Source: Rhodomicrobium sp.
GTDB lineage: Bacteria > Pseudomonadota > Alphaproteobacteria > Rhizobiales > HXMU1428-3
Assembly: GCA_021604665.1 (NCBI GenBank)
Contig: BQJK01000003.1
Location: 124,001 to 188,000 of the forward strand
Reading direction: 5' to 3'
DNA length: 64,000 bases
Positions 1 through 8,468 of the stretch are shown one piece after another. The position numbers and the translations under genes are program-made. Every line of letters starts with the position of its first letter. The stretch's first letter is position 1. The notes beneath the pieces were generated by a model, which saw only the letters and a program-made list of their open reading frames with translations, had not been told where the DNA came from and did not search any database.

Positions 1-1
1 A

Positions 2-586
2 GTTCAAACCAGAGTGCCGGGGCTTTATGTCGTCCCTTCAACTCAGGATCTGGCCGGGCTTGAAGCTGAGCTTGCCTCGGTTACCGACAGGGCCTTTCGA
101 TTGAGGGAGGCAATTCAGCGGTTTCAAGTGGCTGAGGCTGCCAAGCCGAAAGAAGAGCGCATCAGCTATGTGCTGATTGATTGCCCCCCGAGCCTGAACA
201 TTCTGACAATGAATAGCATGGCGGCGGCGCAGTCTATTTTGGTGCCGGTACAGTGTGAGTTTTTTGCACTTGAAGGGATTGTGCAGCTTGCGCGCTCGAT
301 TGAAGAGGTGCGGGCTAAAATTAACCCAAGCCTTTACATTCAAGGTGTTGTGCTGACCATGCATGATGGGCGCACGAACCTTTCTAATGAGGTGGCGAGC
401 GAGGTTCGCAACTTCTTCGGTGATAAGGTTTATAACTCTGTTATTCCGCGCAATATTCGTATTGCTGAAGCGCCGAGCTTTGGACAACCGATTTTGCTTT
501 ACGATCACAAATCCTCTGGTGCGCATTCTTATATCAAGCTTGCCTCCGAGATTATTGAACGTGAAAAAAAGTATATGGCAGCATAA
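2..586 (+). CDS. parA: Chromosome partitioning ATPase ParA, 3' part
   Basis: C-terminal 194 residues of a ParA/Soj-type P-loop ATPase; the reading frame is open from base 2, so the Walker A motif and N-terminus lie outside the window. The visible part has the Walker B-like stretch YVLIDCPPSLNILT, the conserved VPVQCEFFALEG segment and the C-terminal IPRNIRIAEAPSFGQP motif typical of chromosomal ParA. ParA uses ATP-dependent DNA binding to move ParB-parS complexes and so segregates origins. It is followed 64 bases later by parB, the usual order in Alphaproteobacteria, where this pair normally lies near the replication origin. An internal GTG at base 14 is in frame but is mid-protein and not a start. 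Confidence 0.95.
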   Translation, partial: VQTRVPGLYVVPSTQDLAGLEAELASVTDRAFRLREAIQRFQVAEAAKPKEERISYVLIDCPPSLNILTMNSMAAAQSILVPVQCEFFALEGIVQLARSIEEVRAKINPSLYIQGVVLTMHDGRTNLSNEVASEVRNFFGDKVYNSVIPRNIRIAEAPSFGQPILLYDHKSSGAHSYIKLASEIIEREKKYMAA

Positions 587-650
587 ATGCCCACCCTAAA
601 AAACAAGAGCCAAAATTAACGTGAGGCTGAGACAGAAAGGTCAGAGATTT

Positions 651-1538
651 ATGTCTGCGAATGTGCCAAAAAATCGTCTGGGTCGGGGCATTGCCTCATT
701 AATCGGAGATAGCGGCCCGGCTGAAGGGGCTGCGTTGCCGATGGAAGGCGAACAGCGGATTGTGCCGATTGAAGAGGTGCGCCCCTCCCCGCTTAATCCA
801 CGAAAAGACTTTCGGGATGAGGATCTTGAGGATCTTGCGAATTCTATTCGGACCAAAGGGCTGGTTCAGCCTTTAATTGTGCGCCCATCGGGTGCCCTTG
901 AAAAAGGGTTTGAGATTGTTGCTGGTGAACGGCGCTGGCGGGCGGCGCAGCTTGCTGAGTTGAGCCGTATTCCGGTGATTGTTCGTGATCTTACTGATCG
1001 GCAATTGCTTGAAATTGCGATTATTGAGAATGTGCAGCGGGCTGATTTAAATGCGGTTGAAGAAGCGCTTGGCTATCAGGAGCTTGTTGACCGGTTTAAT
1101 TATACTCAGGATGAGCTGTCATCTGTTATCGGCAAATCTCGTAGTCATGTTGCAAACATGCTGCGGCTGTTGAAGCTACCGAGTGAGATCCAATCTTTTG
1201 TACGCTCTGGTGATATTTCTGCCGGTCATGCGCGGGCGCTGGTTGGCATTGAGAATGCTGAAGAATATGTGCGCGAAATTATAGCCAAGGGCTTGAGCGT
1301 TCGGGATATTGAGGCGCTTGTACAAAGCGGGCAGAAGCCTGGCAGTGTTAGTGCTACCGCGAAGCGGGAGAAGGATGCTGATACCAGGGCTTTTGAAGAA
1401 GAGCTAACCGAAGCGTTGGGCTTGAAAGTTCAGATTAAACTTGGCTCTGGAGAGAATGGCGAATTGCGCATTCGTTATACGAATTTTGATCAGCTTGATG
1501 AAATTCGTAACCGGCTATTGAAGAAGGGGCTTGCCTAG
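651..1538 (+). CDS. parB: Chromosome partitioning protein ParB
   Basis: ParB/Spo0J family, 295 residues. The N-terminus has the typical RLGRGIASLIGD motif that engages ParA, followed by the ParB/Srx CTPase domain with the GERRWRAAQLA box (about residues 85-95), then the helix-turn-helix region that reads parS, and a C-terminal dimerisation domain. I chose the ATG at 651 because the protein then begins just before RLGRG and a purine-rich AGAAAGG precedes it; an in-frame GTG at 621 would add ten residues without family support. It works with the upstream ParA. No parS site was found in the gene or window. A strong terminator follows it. Confidence 0.96.
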   Translation: MSANVPKNRLGRGIASLIGDSGPAEGAALPMEGEQRIVPIEEVRPSPLNPRKDFRDEDLEDLANSIRTKGLVQPLIVRPSGALEKGFEIVAGERRWRAAQLAELSRIPVIVRDLTDRQLLEIAIIENVQRADLNAVEEALGYQELVDRFNYTQDELSSVIGKSRSHVANMLRLLKLPSEIQSFVRSGDISAGHARALVGIENAEEYVREIIAKGLSVRDIEALVQSGQKPGSVSATAKREKDADTRAFEEELTEALGLKVQIKLGSGENGELRIRYTNFDQLDEIRNRLLKKGLA

Positions 1539-1612
1539 AGATCGCTAGCCTAAGCAAGATACGCTAATGTGGCCATAATGGCTTAACCATACGTTTTGGA
1601 TTTTTAAAACTT

Positions 1613-1650
1613 AAAACCCTGCCCGTTGTAATGACGGTGCAGGGTTTTTA
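1613..1650 (+). terminator. Rho-independent terminator after parB
   Basis: AAAACCCTGC and GCAGGGTTTT form a 10-bp perfect arm pair, with an inner CCGT/ACGG pair, followed by T residues. It lies 75 bases after the parB stop and probably ends the parAB transcript. Confidence 0.85.
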
Positions 1651-1939
1651 TTTGCAGCCTGCATATAATTGACTTGGATTAAACCCGAGCGGGAAGATAT
1701 TATTGTATAATAATGCAAATGATTATTAGTAGCGATTAGAGTTTGTAACGGGCTTTGAGCAGGGATGTCATGTCGAGACTTTGAAATAGATAAAAACAGC
1801 TAAAAACACACCATGGGGGCTGTTCTTCAACCGTTTTTATTAAGTTGCTCATTTTATCGGTTAAACTGGCAAAACTGATTGAGTGATTTTGAGGGAAAAT
1901 TTGCATCGCTATTCATACCAATTAGAGGAGATGAAACTA
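1651..1939. other. Intergenic region, parB to membrane protein gene
   Basis: AT-rich, noncoding by inspection apart from the possible Fur-type palindrome at 1709-1727. It should hold the promoter of the gene starting at 1940; I cannot define -35/-10 elements with confidence. Confidence 0.5.
1709..1727. promoter_or_regulatory. Possible Fur-type operator
   Basis: AATAATGCAAATGATTATT matches the classical 19-base E. coli Fur box at 14 of 19 positions by eye, in the AT-rich leader of the small membrane protein gene that starts at 1940. Alphaproteobacterial Fur/Mur proteins vary in specificity, so this is a candidate only. Confidence 0.3.
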
Positions 1940-2347
1940 ATGCAAAATGATTTTTTCCAATCACTTCAGCTTAGTGATTATATAACAATGATGATGGGCA
2001 TATATCTGTTGGCGGCGGGCATTGGGCTAGTTATAGACCGGGCCGGTGCAAAGACGATGATATCAGATTTTTATAATCAACCGGCGTTGTCTTATATTTC
2101 TGGTATTATAGCTTTTGTTTTCGGAGCTGTGCTACTGCGTCTGCATCATGATTGGAGCAGTTTTCAGAATGGTTTGGTCAGCTTGATTGGCTGGGGAGCC
2201 TTGATTGAAGGTGTGTTACTATTAGCTGTGCGGCGTCAATATTTAGGGTTGTTTCTTCGTCTAGGGCAATCAGATGTGATGCTTAGCTTGGTGGCGCTAT
2301 TTTGCTTTGCAGTTGGCGTGTTGTTGCTGTGGTCTGCTCTTTATTGA
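1940..2347 (+). CDS. Small four-helix membrane protein, unknown function
   Basis: A 135-residue protein with four hydrophobic segments: residues about 12-30, 48-67, 76-95 and 111-134. It ends directly after the last helix. I chose ATG 1940 because GAGGAG at 1925-1930 sits nine bases upstream; the in-frame ATG at 1931 abuts that ribosome binding site and is less likely, and an in-frame start at 1883 lacks one. I do not recognise a family. It stands alone, between the parB terminator and the convergent phaR gene. A Fur-like palindrome upstream would suggest metal control if real. Confidence 0.7.
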   Translation: MQNDFFQSLQLSDYITMMMGIYLLAAGIGLVIDRAGAKTMISDFYNQPALSYISGIIAFVFGAVLLRLHHDWSSFQNGLVSLIGWGALIEGVLLLAVRRQYLGLFLRLGQSDVMLSLVALFCFAVGVLLLWSALY

Positions 2348-2415
2348 TAGCTGACGTTCTTTGATCGCCGGACTTATGGCGCGATGGCGTTTATATGCTC
2401 TCGGCAAGGTTTCGC

Positions 2416-3186
2416 TCATAGGTCTCGAAGTTTTGTTTGTAATTCCACTAATTGTTGGCGGATTTCGTCGATCTCTTTTTCTTTTGCATCGCTTTTAGCT
2501 GCGGTGGATTTTATTGTTTGAGATTTTGAAGTTTGACGTTTGGTTGCTGGCTTCTTTGTAGACGCGCTAGCTTTTTTTTTAGCACCGGTTGCGGACTTGC
2601 GTGTTGGTTTGGCATCAGTCTTGGTTTTCGGGGCTGTAGATTCACCTGCCAGATTTTTTTTGCTCACATCTTCAGGCTGAGAACTAGAAGAGTGGGGGCT
2701 TGGCTGTTCGTCAGTTTCACCTTCTGCTGGTGGTTTTCCGCCAGTCCAGGGGCTCATTACAGTGTTGAGGAATTCAGATTGCATTTTTTGCCACTGCTCT
2801 AAGCCATCTATCTGAGGCAGGGTATCTTTCACCTGAGGTGGCAGCGCGCTGAGCATTAGTGATTGTTGCTTTTTCAGCATGTCATAGGACTGAGAGAGAA
2901 AGTCAGGAATTATGTTTTGTGCCTGATCACTATAAGAGCGGACAAGATCTGTGAGCACATTGATGGGGAGGACATTCTCGCCGCGGGTCTCATAGTCGAT
3001 GATGATCTGCAGCATATATTGCCTTGTGAGATCAGCACCAGTTTTCCGATCAACGATTTGCACATCTCTGCCATCACGAATGAACTGCGCCACTTCATCC
3101 AGGGTGACGTAGTCACTGGTGTTGGTGTTGTAGAGGCGGCGGCTAGCGTAACGCTTGATAAGAATGGGTGCGCTGTCATTGGTCAT
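2416..3186 (-). CDS. phaR: Polyhydroxyalkanoate synthesis repressor PhaR
   Basis: 256 residues. The N-terminal half is the PHB/PHA accumulation regulator DNA-binding domain, with the hallmark IKRYASRRLYNT and SDYVTLDEVAQFI motifs (residues about 9-37) and the following PHB-accumulation domain. The C-terminal third is a low-complexity Lys/Ala/Ser/Thr tail ending in a short predicted coiled coil (EKEIDEIRQQLVELQTKLRDL in two halves). Family members bind both DNA and PHA granules and repress phasin and their own genes until granules titrate them. GGAG eight bases before the ATG supports the start. It lies downstream of the phasin gene on the same strand with a terminator between, so it probably has its own promoter. 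Confidence 0.95.
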   Translation of the reverse strand: MTNDSAPILIKRYASRRLYNTNTSDYVTLDEVAQFIRDGRDVQIVDRKTGADLTRQYMLQIIIDYETRGENVLPINVLTDLVRSYSDQAQNIIPDFLSQSYDMLKKQQSLMLSALPPQVKDTLPQIDGLEQWQKMQSEFLNTVMSPWTGGKPPAEGETDEQPSPHSSSSQPEDVSKKNLAGESTAPKTKTDAKPTRKSATGAKKKASASTKKPATKRQTSKSQTIKSTAAKSDAKEKEIDEIRQQLVELQTKLRDL

Positions 3187-3278
3187 AGATTTAACTCCGG
3201 AACTTTAAGGCCTATGGTTACAGACCTCTTGTAGTGACGCAAGTTATAACGAAAGCTAGCTAAAAAAGGATAAAAAAA

Positions 3279-3300
3279 TGGGCAAGCCGAAGCTTGCCCA
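3279..3300 (-). terminator. Terminator after phasin gene (UUCG loop)
   Basis: Perfect 9-bp stem TGGGCAAGC/GCTTGCCCA closed by a TTCG tetraloop on the minus strand, followed by seven T residues (bases 3278-3272). It lies 37 bases past the phasin stop and before phaR, so it should separate the two transcripts. Confidence 0.93.
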
Positions 3301-3336
3301 GTTCTAGTTTGGAGGGTAGGAAACCTAGTAACTAAA

Positions 3337-3750
3337 TTACTTAGTTGCTTTTTTCGCAGCTGTTGTTGCTTTAGCTTGAACTTCTTTACCAGCAGTGGTC
3401 ATCAGTTCAATTGTGTCCATTTGAGCTTTTTTCGCGATTTCAGCGAATGCGGCAATATGGTCTGGTGTTGATTGTGCTTGTGCACTTGTCACATCAGCGA
3501 TTGCTTTAGCGTAATCAGCTGGATCTGAATGAGGCTTCGTAACATCTTGAAGCTTTTTCAGAGTGTCTTTTGTCCATGCTTGGCTTAGCTCTGCATTTTT
3601 CTCAGCAGCGTTCAGTACGATTGAGCTGAATTTGCTGTTGAATTCTGCAACGTTTTTAAATACGTCGCCGAATGCTGCCATGTCGGCTTGTTCAAGCATG
3701 TTTTCAAAAGGTTTTGTGAAATCAGTTGCTGTAGCTGTTGCTCTAGCCAT
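3337..3750 (-). CDS. Phasin family protein
   Basis: 137 residues, rich in Ala and Lys, almost wholly helical, with no signal peptide or membrane segment. It resembles phasins of the phasin_2/PhaP type: amphipathic proteins that coat polyhydroxyalkanoate granules, with a Lys/Ala-rich tail (AKATTAAKKATK). AAGGAG eight bases before the ATG gives a strong start. PhaR-type operators lie upstream and phaR follows, the expected circuit in which PhaR represses the phasin until granules form. The PHA synthase and the phaAB genes are not in this window. Confidence 0.88.
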   Translation of the reverse strand: MARATATATDFTKPFENMLEQADMAAFGDVFKNVAEFNSKFSSIVLNAAEKNAELSQAWTKDTLKKLQDVTKPHSDPADYAKAIADVTSAQAQSTPDHIAAFAEIAKKAQMDTIELMTTAGKEVQAKATTAAKKATK

Positions 3751-3807
3751 AATAAATTCTCCTTAAATAAATTTGCTGGTCCGTTGTGTGGACCGTTCTA
3801 ATTGCTG

Positions 3808-3850
3808 CGCTTGCATTCTTTATACACGCTGCATCGCAGCAATGCAAGCG
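3808..3850. repeat. Ten-base inverted repeat in phasin promoter
   Basis: CGCTTGCATT (3808-3817) and AATGCAAGCG (3841-3850) are perfect reverse complements around a 23-base spacer that contains the CTGC-ATC-GCAG site. It may be part of the same operator array or form a leader hairpin. Confidence 0.6.
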
Positions 3851-3869
3851 AAAATGCTGCATTGCGGCA
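3828..3869. promoter_or_regulatory. Probable PhaR operators upstream of phasin gene
   Basis: CTGC-ATC-GCAG at 3829-3839 is a perfect form of the CTGC-N3/4-GCAG motif I recall for alphaproteobacterial PhaR; CTGC-ATT-GCGG at 3857-3867 matches 7 of 8 bases. They lie about 85 and 110 bases upstream of the phasin ATG. A further 7/8 match with N4 spacing (ATGC-ATTT-GCAG) is at 3979-3990. Confidence 0.6.
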
Positions 3870-4038
3870 AAAAAATAAAATACATATATATCAGTCATTT
3901 AATAGGTGTTTTCGGCAAATTTGAAAAATTATTTATGGAAAAATTACAGAATCAGCGCCGACTCAATGGTTATTTCTTATGCATTTGCAGCATTTTTGGC
4001 AGGGGGAGGGGTGAATTTAGTTAAAATGACTTGCTCGC

Positions 4039-5040
4039 CTAGATTTCAGAGCGGAGCGGGCGTGACAGCAGGGTTTTAATCGCCTCATCAGTTGTTAGTT
4101 CACCTTCTATAATGGCATTGACTGCCTCAGATATAGGCATACGGATATTTTTCTCTCTGGCAATTTTAGCAACAGCTTTGGCTGTATGAACCCCTTCACT
4201 GATTGAATGGCGCTGCTCTAGAATTTCAGATAAGGTCCGGCCCTTTCCCAGTTCAATCCCCAGAGACATATTGCGTGATTGTGGGCTTGAGCAGGTGAGC
4301 ACCAGATCGCCTAAGCCTGAAAGGCCCATGAGAGTTTGTGGTTTCGCGCCGAATGTCTCAGCGAAGCGGGTGATTTCTGCAAAGCCTCTGGAGATAAGGC
4401 TGGCATGGGCACTGGCTCCCAGCTCTTTGCCAACGACTATGCCTGCTGCTATGGCGAGAATATTTTTAACAGCGCCCCCAATTTGCACTCCGATTAAATC
4501 ATCTGACCAATAGGGTCGCAGGGCTTGATGGCTGAGTGAGGCTGCAAGAGAGTGACCCAGTTCCTCATCTTGAACAGCTAGAGTGACCGCTGTTGGTAGG
4601 CCGCGGGCAACATCTGCCGCGAAACTTGGGCCAGAGAGGATGGCTGGGATGGCTGTTGGCATTGTTTCAGCCAGAATATCGCTCATCAGTTTGCCGCTGG
4701 CGATCTCAATGCCTTTGGCACAAATGAGAACTGGCATGTTGTCTTTTGTTACGGCGACAAGCTGTTGAGCTACTGAGCGGACAAACTGGGCCGGCGCTAC
4801 CATTAATAAAGCATCTTTATTGCTGGCGGCTTTTTCTAAATTCGTTGTGGCTTTTAAGGCCGGGTCTAGCGGTATGCCAGGGAGATAGAGTTTATTCTCG
4901 GCTGACGTGTTAATGGCGCTGGCGGTTTCTTCTTCATGGGACCAAAGCTCTGTGTGGCAGCCAGCAAGGCAGGCGGATTGGGCCAGCGCCGTGCCCCAAG
5001 CTCCTGCGCCGATGACACCTATATTTTTTATCTCAGTCAT
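4039..5040 (-). CDS. gpsA: Glycerol-3-phosphate dehydrogenase [NAD(P)+]
   Basis: 333 residues, the usual length. It reduces dihydroxyacetone phosphate to sn-glycerol 3-phosphate for phospholipid synthesis. The N-terminal Rossmann motif GVIGAGAWGTALA (residues 8-20), the catalytic-lysine region GGAVKNILAIAAG (about 189-201) and the LSGLGDLVLTC motif (about 240-250) are all present. It lies 78 bases after tsaD on the same strand, so the two may be co-transcribed; tsaD-gpsA adjacency is common in Alphaproteobacteria. Confidence 0.97.
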   Translation of the reverse strand: MTEIKNIGVIGAGAWGTALAQSACLAGCHTELWSHEEETASAINTSAENKLYLPGIPLDPALKATTNLEKAASNKDALLMVAPAQFVRSVAQQLVAVTKDNMPVLICAKGIEIASGKLMSDILAETMPTAIPAILSGPSFAADVARGLPTAVTLAVQDEELGHSLAASLSHQALRPYWSDDLIGVQIGGAVKNILAIAAGIVVGKELGASAHASLISRGFAEITRFAETFGAKPQTLMGLSGLGDLVLTCSSPQSRNMSLGIELGKGRTLSEILEQRHSISEGVHTAKAVAKIAREKNIRMPISEAVNAIIEGELTTDEAIKTLLSRPLRSEI

Positions 5041-5118
5041 AATGTTCTTAATCCCTCTGATATCTGATAGGGGTTTTGGTTTTTGTTGCTGCGAGGTTAT
5101 GAGCGCCGCGCCTGGATA

Positions 5119-6219
5119 TTAAGCTTTCATGCCGCCCTTGCCTGAGCCGAGTAACGGTGTGGCTGTTTCATCAAGAGGCCAGCGGGCGCGGGCGGGGCTA
5201 TCTTCTGTTCGGTTAATGCCTGCTGCCAGTTCTTCTGCGGCGGCCCAGGCAATCATAGCTGCATTATCTGTACAGAGGGAGAGCGGCGGTAAGACGAGTT
5301 TGAGATTATTTTTATCAGTTAAGCCTTCAAGGCGTGTTCGCAGATATTTATTGGCTGCCACGCCGCCTGCCACAACAAGTGTGGTGAGTTGATCGCGGTG
5401 CTCAGAGTTTCGCAGGTGATCAAGCGCTTTGCCAACCCGGTCTATGACACTGACAGCCAGGGCATGCTGGAAGGAGGCGCATAAGTCATGAATATCCTGA
5501 TTTGTTAGCGGCTCCAGTTTTTGGGCTTCCTGGCGCAGGGCTGTTTTAAGGCCAGAGAAAGAAAAATTCGGTTCTGGCCGGCCAAGTAGAGGACGGGGCA
5601 GTTTGAAGCGGGTGGGATCCCCTTGCAAAGCCCATTTTTCAACTTGCGGCCCGCCCGGGTAGCCAAGCCCTAAAAGTTTTGCGGTTTTGTCAAAGGCTTC
5701 CCCTAGCGCGTCATCTATGGTGCTGCCGATGCGAGTATATTTACCGATAGCTTCCACCCATATGAGTTGGGTATGGCCGCCTGAGACAAGCAGCAGCAGG
5801 TAGGGGGGGCGGTGGCCATTTGTGAGGCCAACTGTTAGTGCATGGCCAGCCAGGTGATTTACCGGAATGAAGGGGATCTCTTTTACAGCGGCGATGGCTT
5901 TGCCTGTCATCATGCCAACAAGGAGACCGCCTATGAGACCGGGGCCTGTTGTGGCAGCAATGGCATCTATCTCATCTAGGGTGAGTGATGCATCTTCTAA
6001 AGCGGCTCGGATAATCGGAGCGAGGCTCTCAGCATGGGCGCGGGCAGCGATTTCTGGGACCACGCCGCCAAAGGCTGCATGTTCCTTAAGCTGTGTTCTG
6101 ACAATATTAGAGAGGATTTCACCTTCAGCTGTGCCATCTGGCTTTTGGTGACGGCGCACAACACTGGCGGCGGTTTCATCACAGCTCGTTTCAATGCCAA
6201 GGATGGTAAATTCGGTCAT
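5119..6219 (-). CDS. tsaD: tRNA N6-adenosine threonylcarbamoyltransferase TsaD
   Basis: 366 residues of the Kae1/TsaD ASKHA fold. It transfers threonylcarbamoyl from threonylcarbamoyl-AMP to A37 of ANN-decoding tRNAs, with TsaB and TsaE. The start [13 protein letters not shown] (residues 8-20), the metal-binding NHLAGH motif (H122 and H126) and the [11 protein letters not shown] segment are intact. I set the start at 6219 because [15 protein letters not shown] is the family N-terminus; a 39-residue in-frame upstream extension has no homology features. hemC is divergent, and the 280 bases between should hold both promoters. Confidence 0.96.
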   Translation of the reverse strand: MTEFTILGIETSCDETAASVVRRHQKPDGTAEGEILSNIVRTQLKEHAAFGGVVPEIAARAHAESLAPIIRAALEDASLTLDEIDAIAATTGPGLIGGLLVGMMTGKAIAAVKEIPFIPVNHLAGHALTVGLTNGHRPPYLLLLVSGGHTQLIWVEAIGKYTRIGSTIDDALGEAFDKTAKLLGLGYPGGPQVEKWALQGDPTRFKLPRPLLGRPEPNFSFSGLKTALRQEAQKLEPLTNQDIHDLCASFQHALAVSVIDRVGKALDHLRNSEHRDQLTTLVVAGGVAANKYLRTRLEGLTDKNNLKLVLPPLSLCTDNAAMIAWAAAEELAAGINRTEDSPARARWPLDETATPLLGSGKGGMKA

Positions 6220-6499
6220 AATCGTCTCTGTGCGGGTGCAATTTGCCTTTGTTGAGTGATGATTAAGTGGCATTGTGAGGCCAAATGGCGGCCAGCTGGT
6301 TGCTGTTCTTTTCTGGCATAGCACTCTGCAAACCACAGCAAAACTATTATTTCTTTTAATTCTAGCCGCGCTTGCTCATTTCTGTGCTGCTTTTAAGGGC
6401 CTAAAAGGCATTTGCCGCCTTTGTGATTATCACTATAAGAGAGGTAATAATTTAAAGCCCTTTTCTGGGCAGCGCTTAATGATTTTTACTGGAGTGGAT

Positions 6500-7453
6500 A
6501 TGTCAGCGGAAAAAAAGATAAAAATAGGCACAAGAGGCAGCCCCCTAGCGCTTGCGCAGGCGCATGAGACCCGGGAGCGTTTGTTGCATGCTCATGGAGT
6601 AGAGGCTGGGGGTTCACTTGTTGCAGAAGATTTCAATATTGAAATAATCTCCACTGCTGGCGACCGCATAAAAGAAAAGCCCCTGCGTGATTTTGGCGGC
6701 AAGGGGTTATTTACCAAAGAGATTGAAGATGCGCTGCTCGATGAGCGGATTGATCTTGCGGTTCATTCTATGAAAGATGTTCAAACGGTTTTGCCTGAGG
6801 GCTTGCATATAGCGGCGATGTTGCCGCGCGAAGATGTTAGAGATGCCTTTATCAGTGTGAAATGTGGGCGGTTGGATGATTTACCGCAAGGGGCTGTTGT
6901 TGGCACCTCGAGCTTGCGCCGCCAAGCGCAAGTGAAAGCCTTTCGCCCTGATATTGAAGTGGTGACGTTTCGGGGCTCTGTTCAGACCCGGCTTGAAAAG
7001 CTGAAGCGGGGTGAGGTTGATGCGACGTTTCTAGCTGCAGCGGGATTAAACCGGTTGCGCTTAACAGCTGAGATTTCATCTTTGGTGGAGCCGGACATTA
7101 TGTTGCCGGCTGTATCACAAGGGGCGATAGGCATTGAGTGCCGACAGGGTGACCGCCGTATTGAAGCGCTGTTAGAGCCTTTAAATTCCATTACCACGCG
7201 GCAATGCGTTGAGACTGAACGGGCGTTTTTAAGACGGCTTGATGGGTCCTGCCGCACCCCGATTGCTGCCCTGGCACAACTTGATGATGACCGGATTATT
7301 CTACACGGACAGATCCTGGCACCGGATGGAAGCCAGGAATTTTCTGCGGAGGCAACTGCCCCTATAGCTGAAAACCATGCGTTAGGGGTTGAAGTGGCAG
7401 AGCGGTTAATCGAAGAGGCTGGCGCTGACTTTTTGGCGGCGCTTATCGCATGA
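6500..7453 (+). CDS. hemC: Hydroxymethylbilane synthase (porphobilinogen deaminase)
   Basis: 317 residues. It condenses four porphobilinogens into hydroxymethylbilane. Visible are the N-terminal IGTRGSPLALAQ motif (9-20), the catalytic-Asp region LAVHSMKDVQ (87-95), the TSSLRRQAQ motif and the dipyrromethane-cofactor cysteine C251 in GSCRTPI. The ATG at 6500, preceded by GGAG, gives the standard N-terminus; a longer in-frame extension from 6275 is rejected. Its stop overlaps the hemD start (ATGA), so the two are translationally coupled. Confidence 0.97.
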   Translation: MSAEKKIKIGTRGSPLALAQAHETRERLLHAHGVEAGGSLVAEDFNIEIISTAGDRIKEKPLRDFGGKGLFTKEIEDALLDERIDLAVHSMKDVQTVLPEGLHIAAMLPREDVRDAFISVKCGRLDDLPQGAVVGTSSLRRQAQVKAFRPDIEVVTFRGSVQTRLEKLKRGEVDATFLAAAGLNRLRLTAEISSLVEPDIMLPAVSQGAIGIECRQGDRRIEALLEPLNSITTRQCVETERAFLRRLDGSCRTPIAALAQLDDDRIILHGQILAPDGSQEFSAEATAPIAENHALGVEVAERLIEEAGADFLAALIA

Positions 7454-8241
7454 GTTACTGGATCACCCGGCCATTAGATGATGCGAAGCGGCTTTCTGAG
7501 CTCATGCAGGCTGAAGGGCTAACGCCTGTTGTTTCGCCATTGCTTGATGTTGATTATCCCTGCCCGGATCTTGGACTGGTGCCAGCGCAGATTGGTGGTT
7601 TGATTGCCACGAGCCGTAATGGGCTACGGGGTGCTGCTGTAACTTCATTTTCTCCGGAGTGGCTAGACCTGCCTTTATTTACAGTGGGGGAGGGTAGTGC
7701 CGACCTTGCCAGGCGGTTTGGCTTTCGGGATATACGCGTTGGAGCGGGGCGGGCGTCTTCATTGCCGGATGTTATTGCCTCTGCTGATTTGGATACGGGG
7801 TTGCCGCTGGTTCATCTTTGCGGAGATGTGCAGGCGTTTGACCTTAAAGCAGCGTTAGCAAAACAGGGCGTTGAGGTTTGCGGCCTGCAGACTTATCGCA
7901 TTGTTGAGGCGACACGGCTAACTGATAAACTCATAAGTGAACTGAAAACCGGTGGGATAACAGCTGTTGTTTTAATGTCTCCGCGGACTGCCCGGCTTTA
8001 CCACAGGTTGATGGTTGAGGCTGAGTTAGAAGATATTATGCAGGGTTTGAGACATTTTTGCTTATCGGATGCGGTTGGGGCGGCGCTTGCTACTGTGTAT
8101 CGCGAAAGTGTTGTCAGCGAGACAGTAAGAGATGAGGCTGGAGCTGAGGCAGCTGAAAATCAAGAGACATTAACTATATCGGTGGCTCGCCAGCCAACCG
8201 TTGAGAGTGTAATTGAAGCGATGCTGGCCTCTGAGCGGTAA
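7450..8241 (+). CDS. hemD: Uroporphyrinogen-III synthase
   Basis: 263 residues of the HemD fold. It cyclises and inverts ring D of hydroxymethylbilane to give uroporphyrinogen III, the branch point for haem and the cobalamin genes downstream. The sequence is divergent, as usual for HemD; the N-terminal ITRPLDDAKRLSELM and the LIATSRNGLRGA segment (about residues 56-67) support the call, together with the four-base overlap with hemC. The C-terminus (about 225-263) is acidic and less conserved. Confidence 0.9.
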   Translation: MSYWITRPLDDAKRLSELMQAEGLTPVVSPLLDVDYPCPDLGLVPAQIGGLIATSRNGLRGAAVTSFSPEWLDLPLFTVGEGSADLARRFGFRDIRVGAGRASSLPDVIASADLDTGLPLVHLCGDVQAFDLKAALAKQGVEVCGLQTYRIVEATRLTDKLISELKTGGITAVVLMSPRTARLYHRLMVEAELEDIMQGLRHFCLSDAVGAALATVYRESVVSETVRDEAGAEAAENQETLTISVARQPTVESVIEAMLASER

Positions 8242-8468
8242 TAATAAATTTGAGATTATTACAGAACCCCCGTTTACGGTGACAAATATTTTATAAATCC
8301 GGTATATTTTTATCGTCGTAATATCCATTTGGTGCCTTATATTAGAGTTTAGTTATTGTAAGTTAGTGTTTAGGGCCTGTTTTTTAGAGCCGGTTATGGC
8401 AATTGATGCTCGTTGCTATTGGTGCTCATCTAAAATTAATGTGGCAGAGTAGAAGTTAGGAGTTCTGA

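Noticed and set aside
3773-4024. 83-codon open frame upstream of the phasin gene
   Set aside because: It crosses the PhaR operator array and has an unlikely, cysteine-scattered composition.
6220-6336. 39-codon N-terminal extension of tsaD
   Set aside because: The family N-terminus [15 protein letters not shown] starts at 6219.
6275-6499. 75-codon N-terminal extension of hemC
   Set aside because: It overlaps the divergent tsaD promoter region and HemC homologues start at the ATG at 6500.
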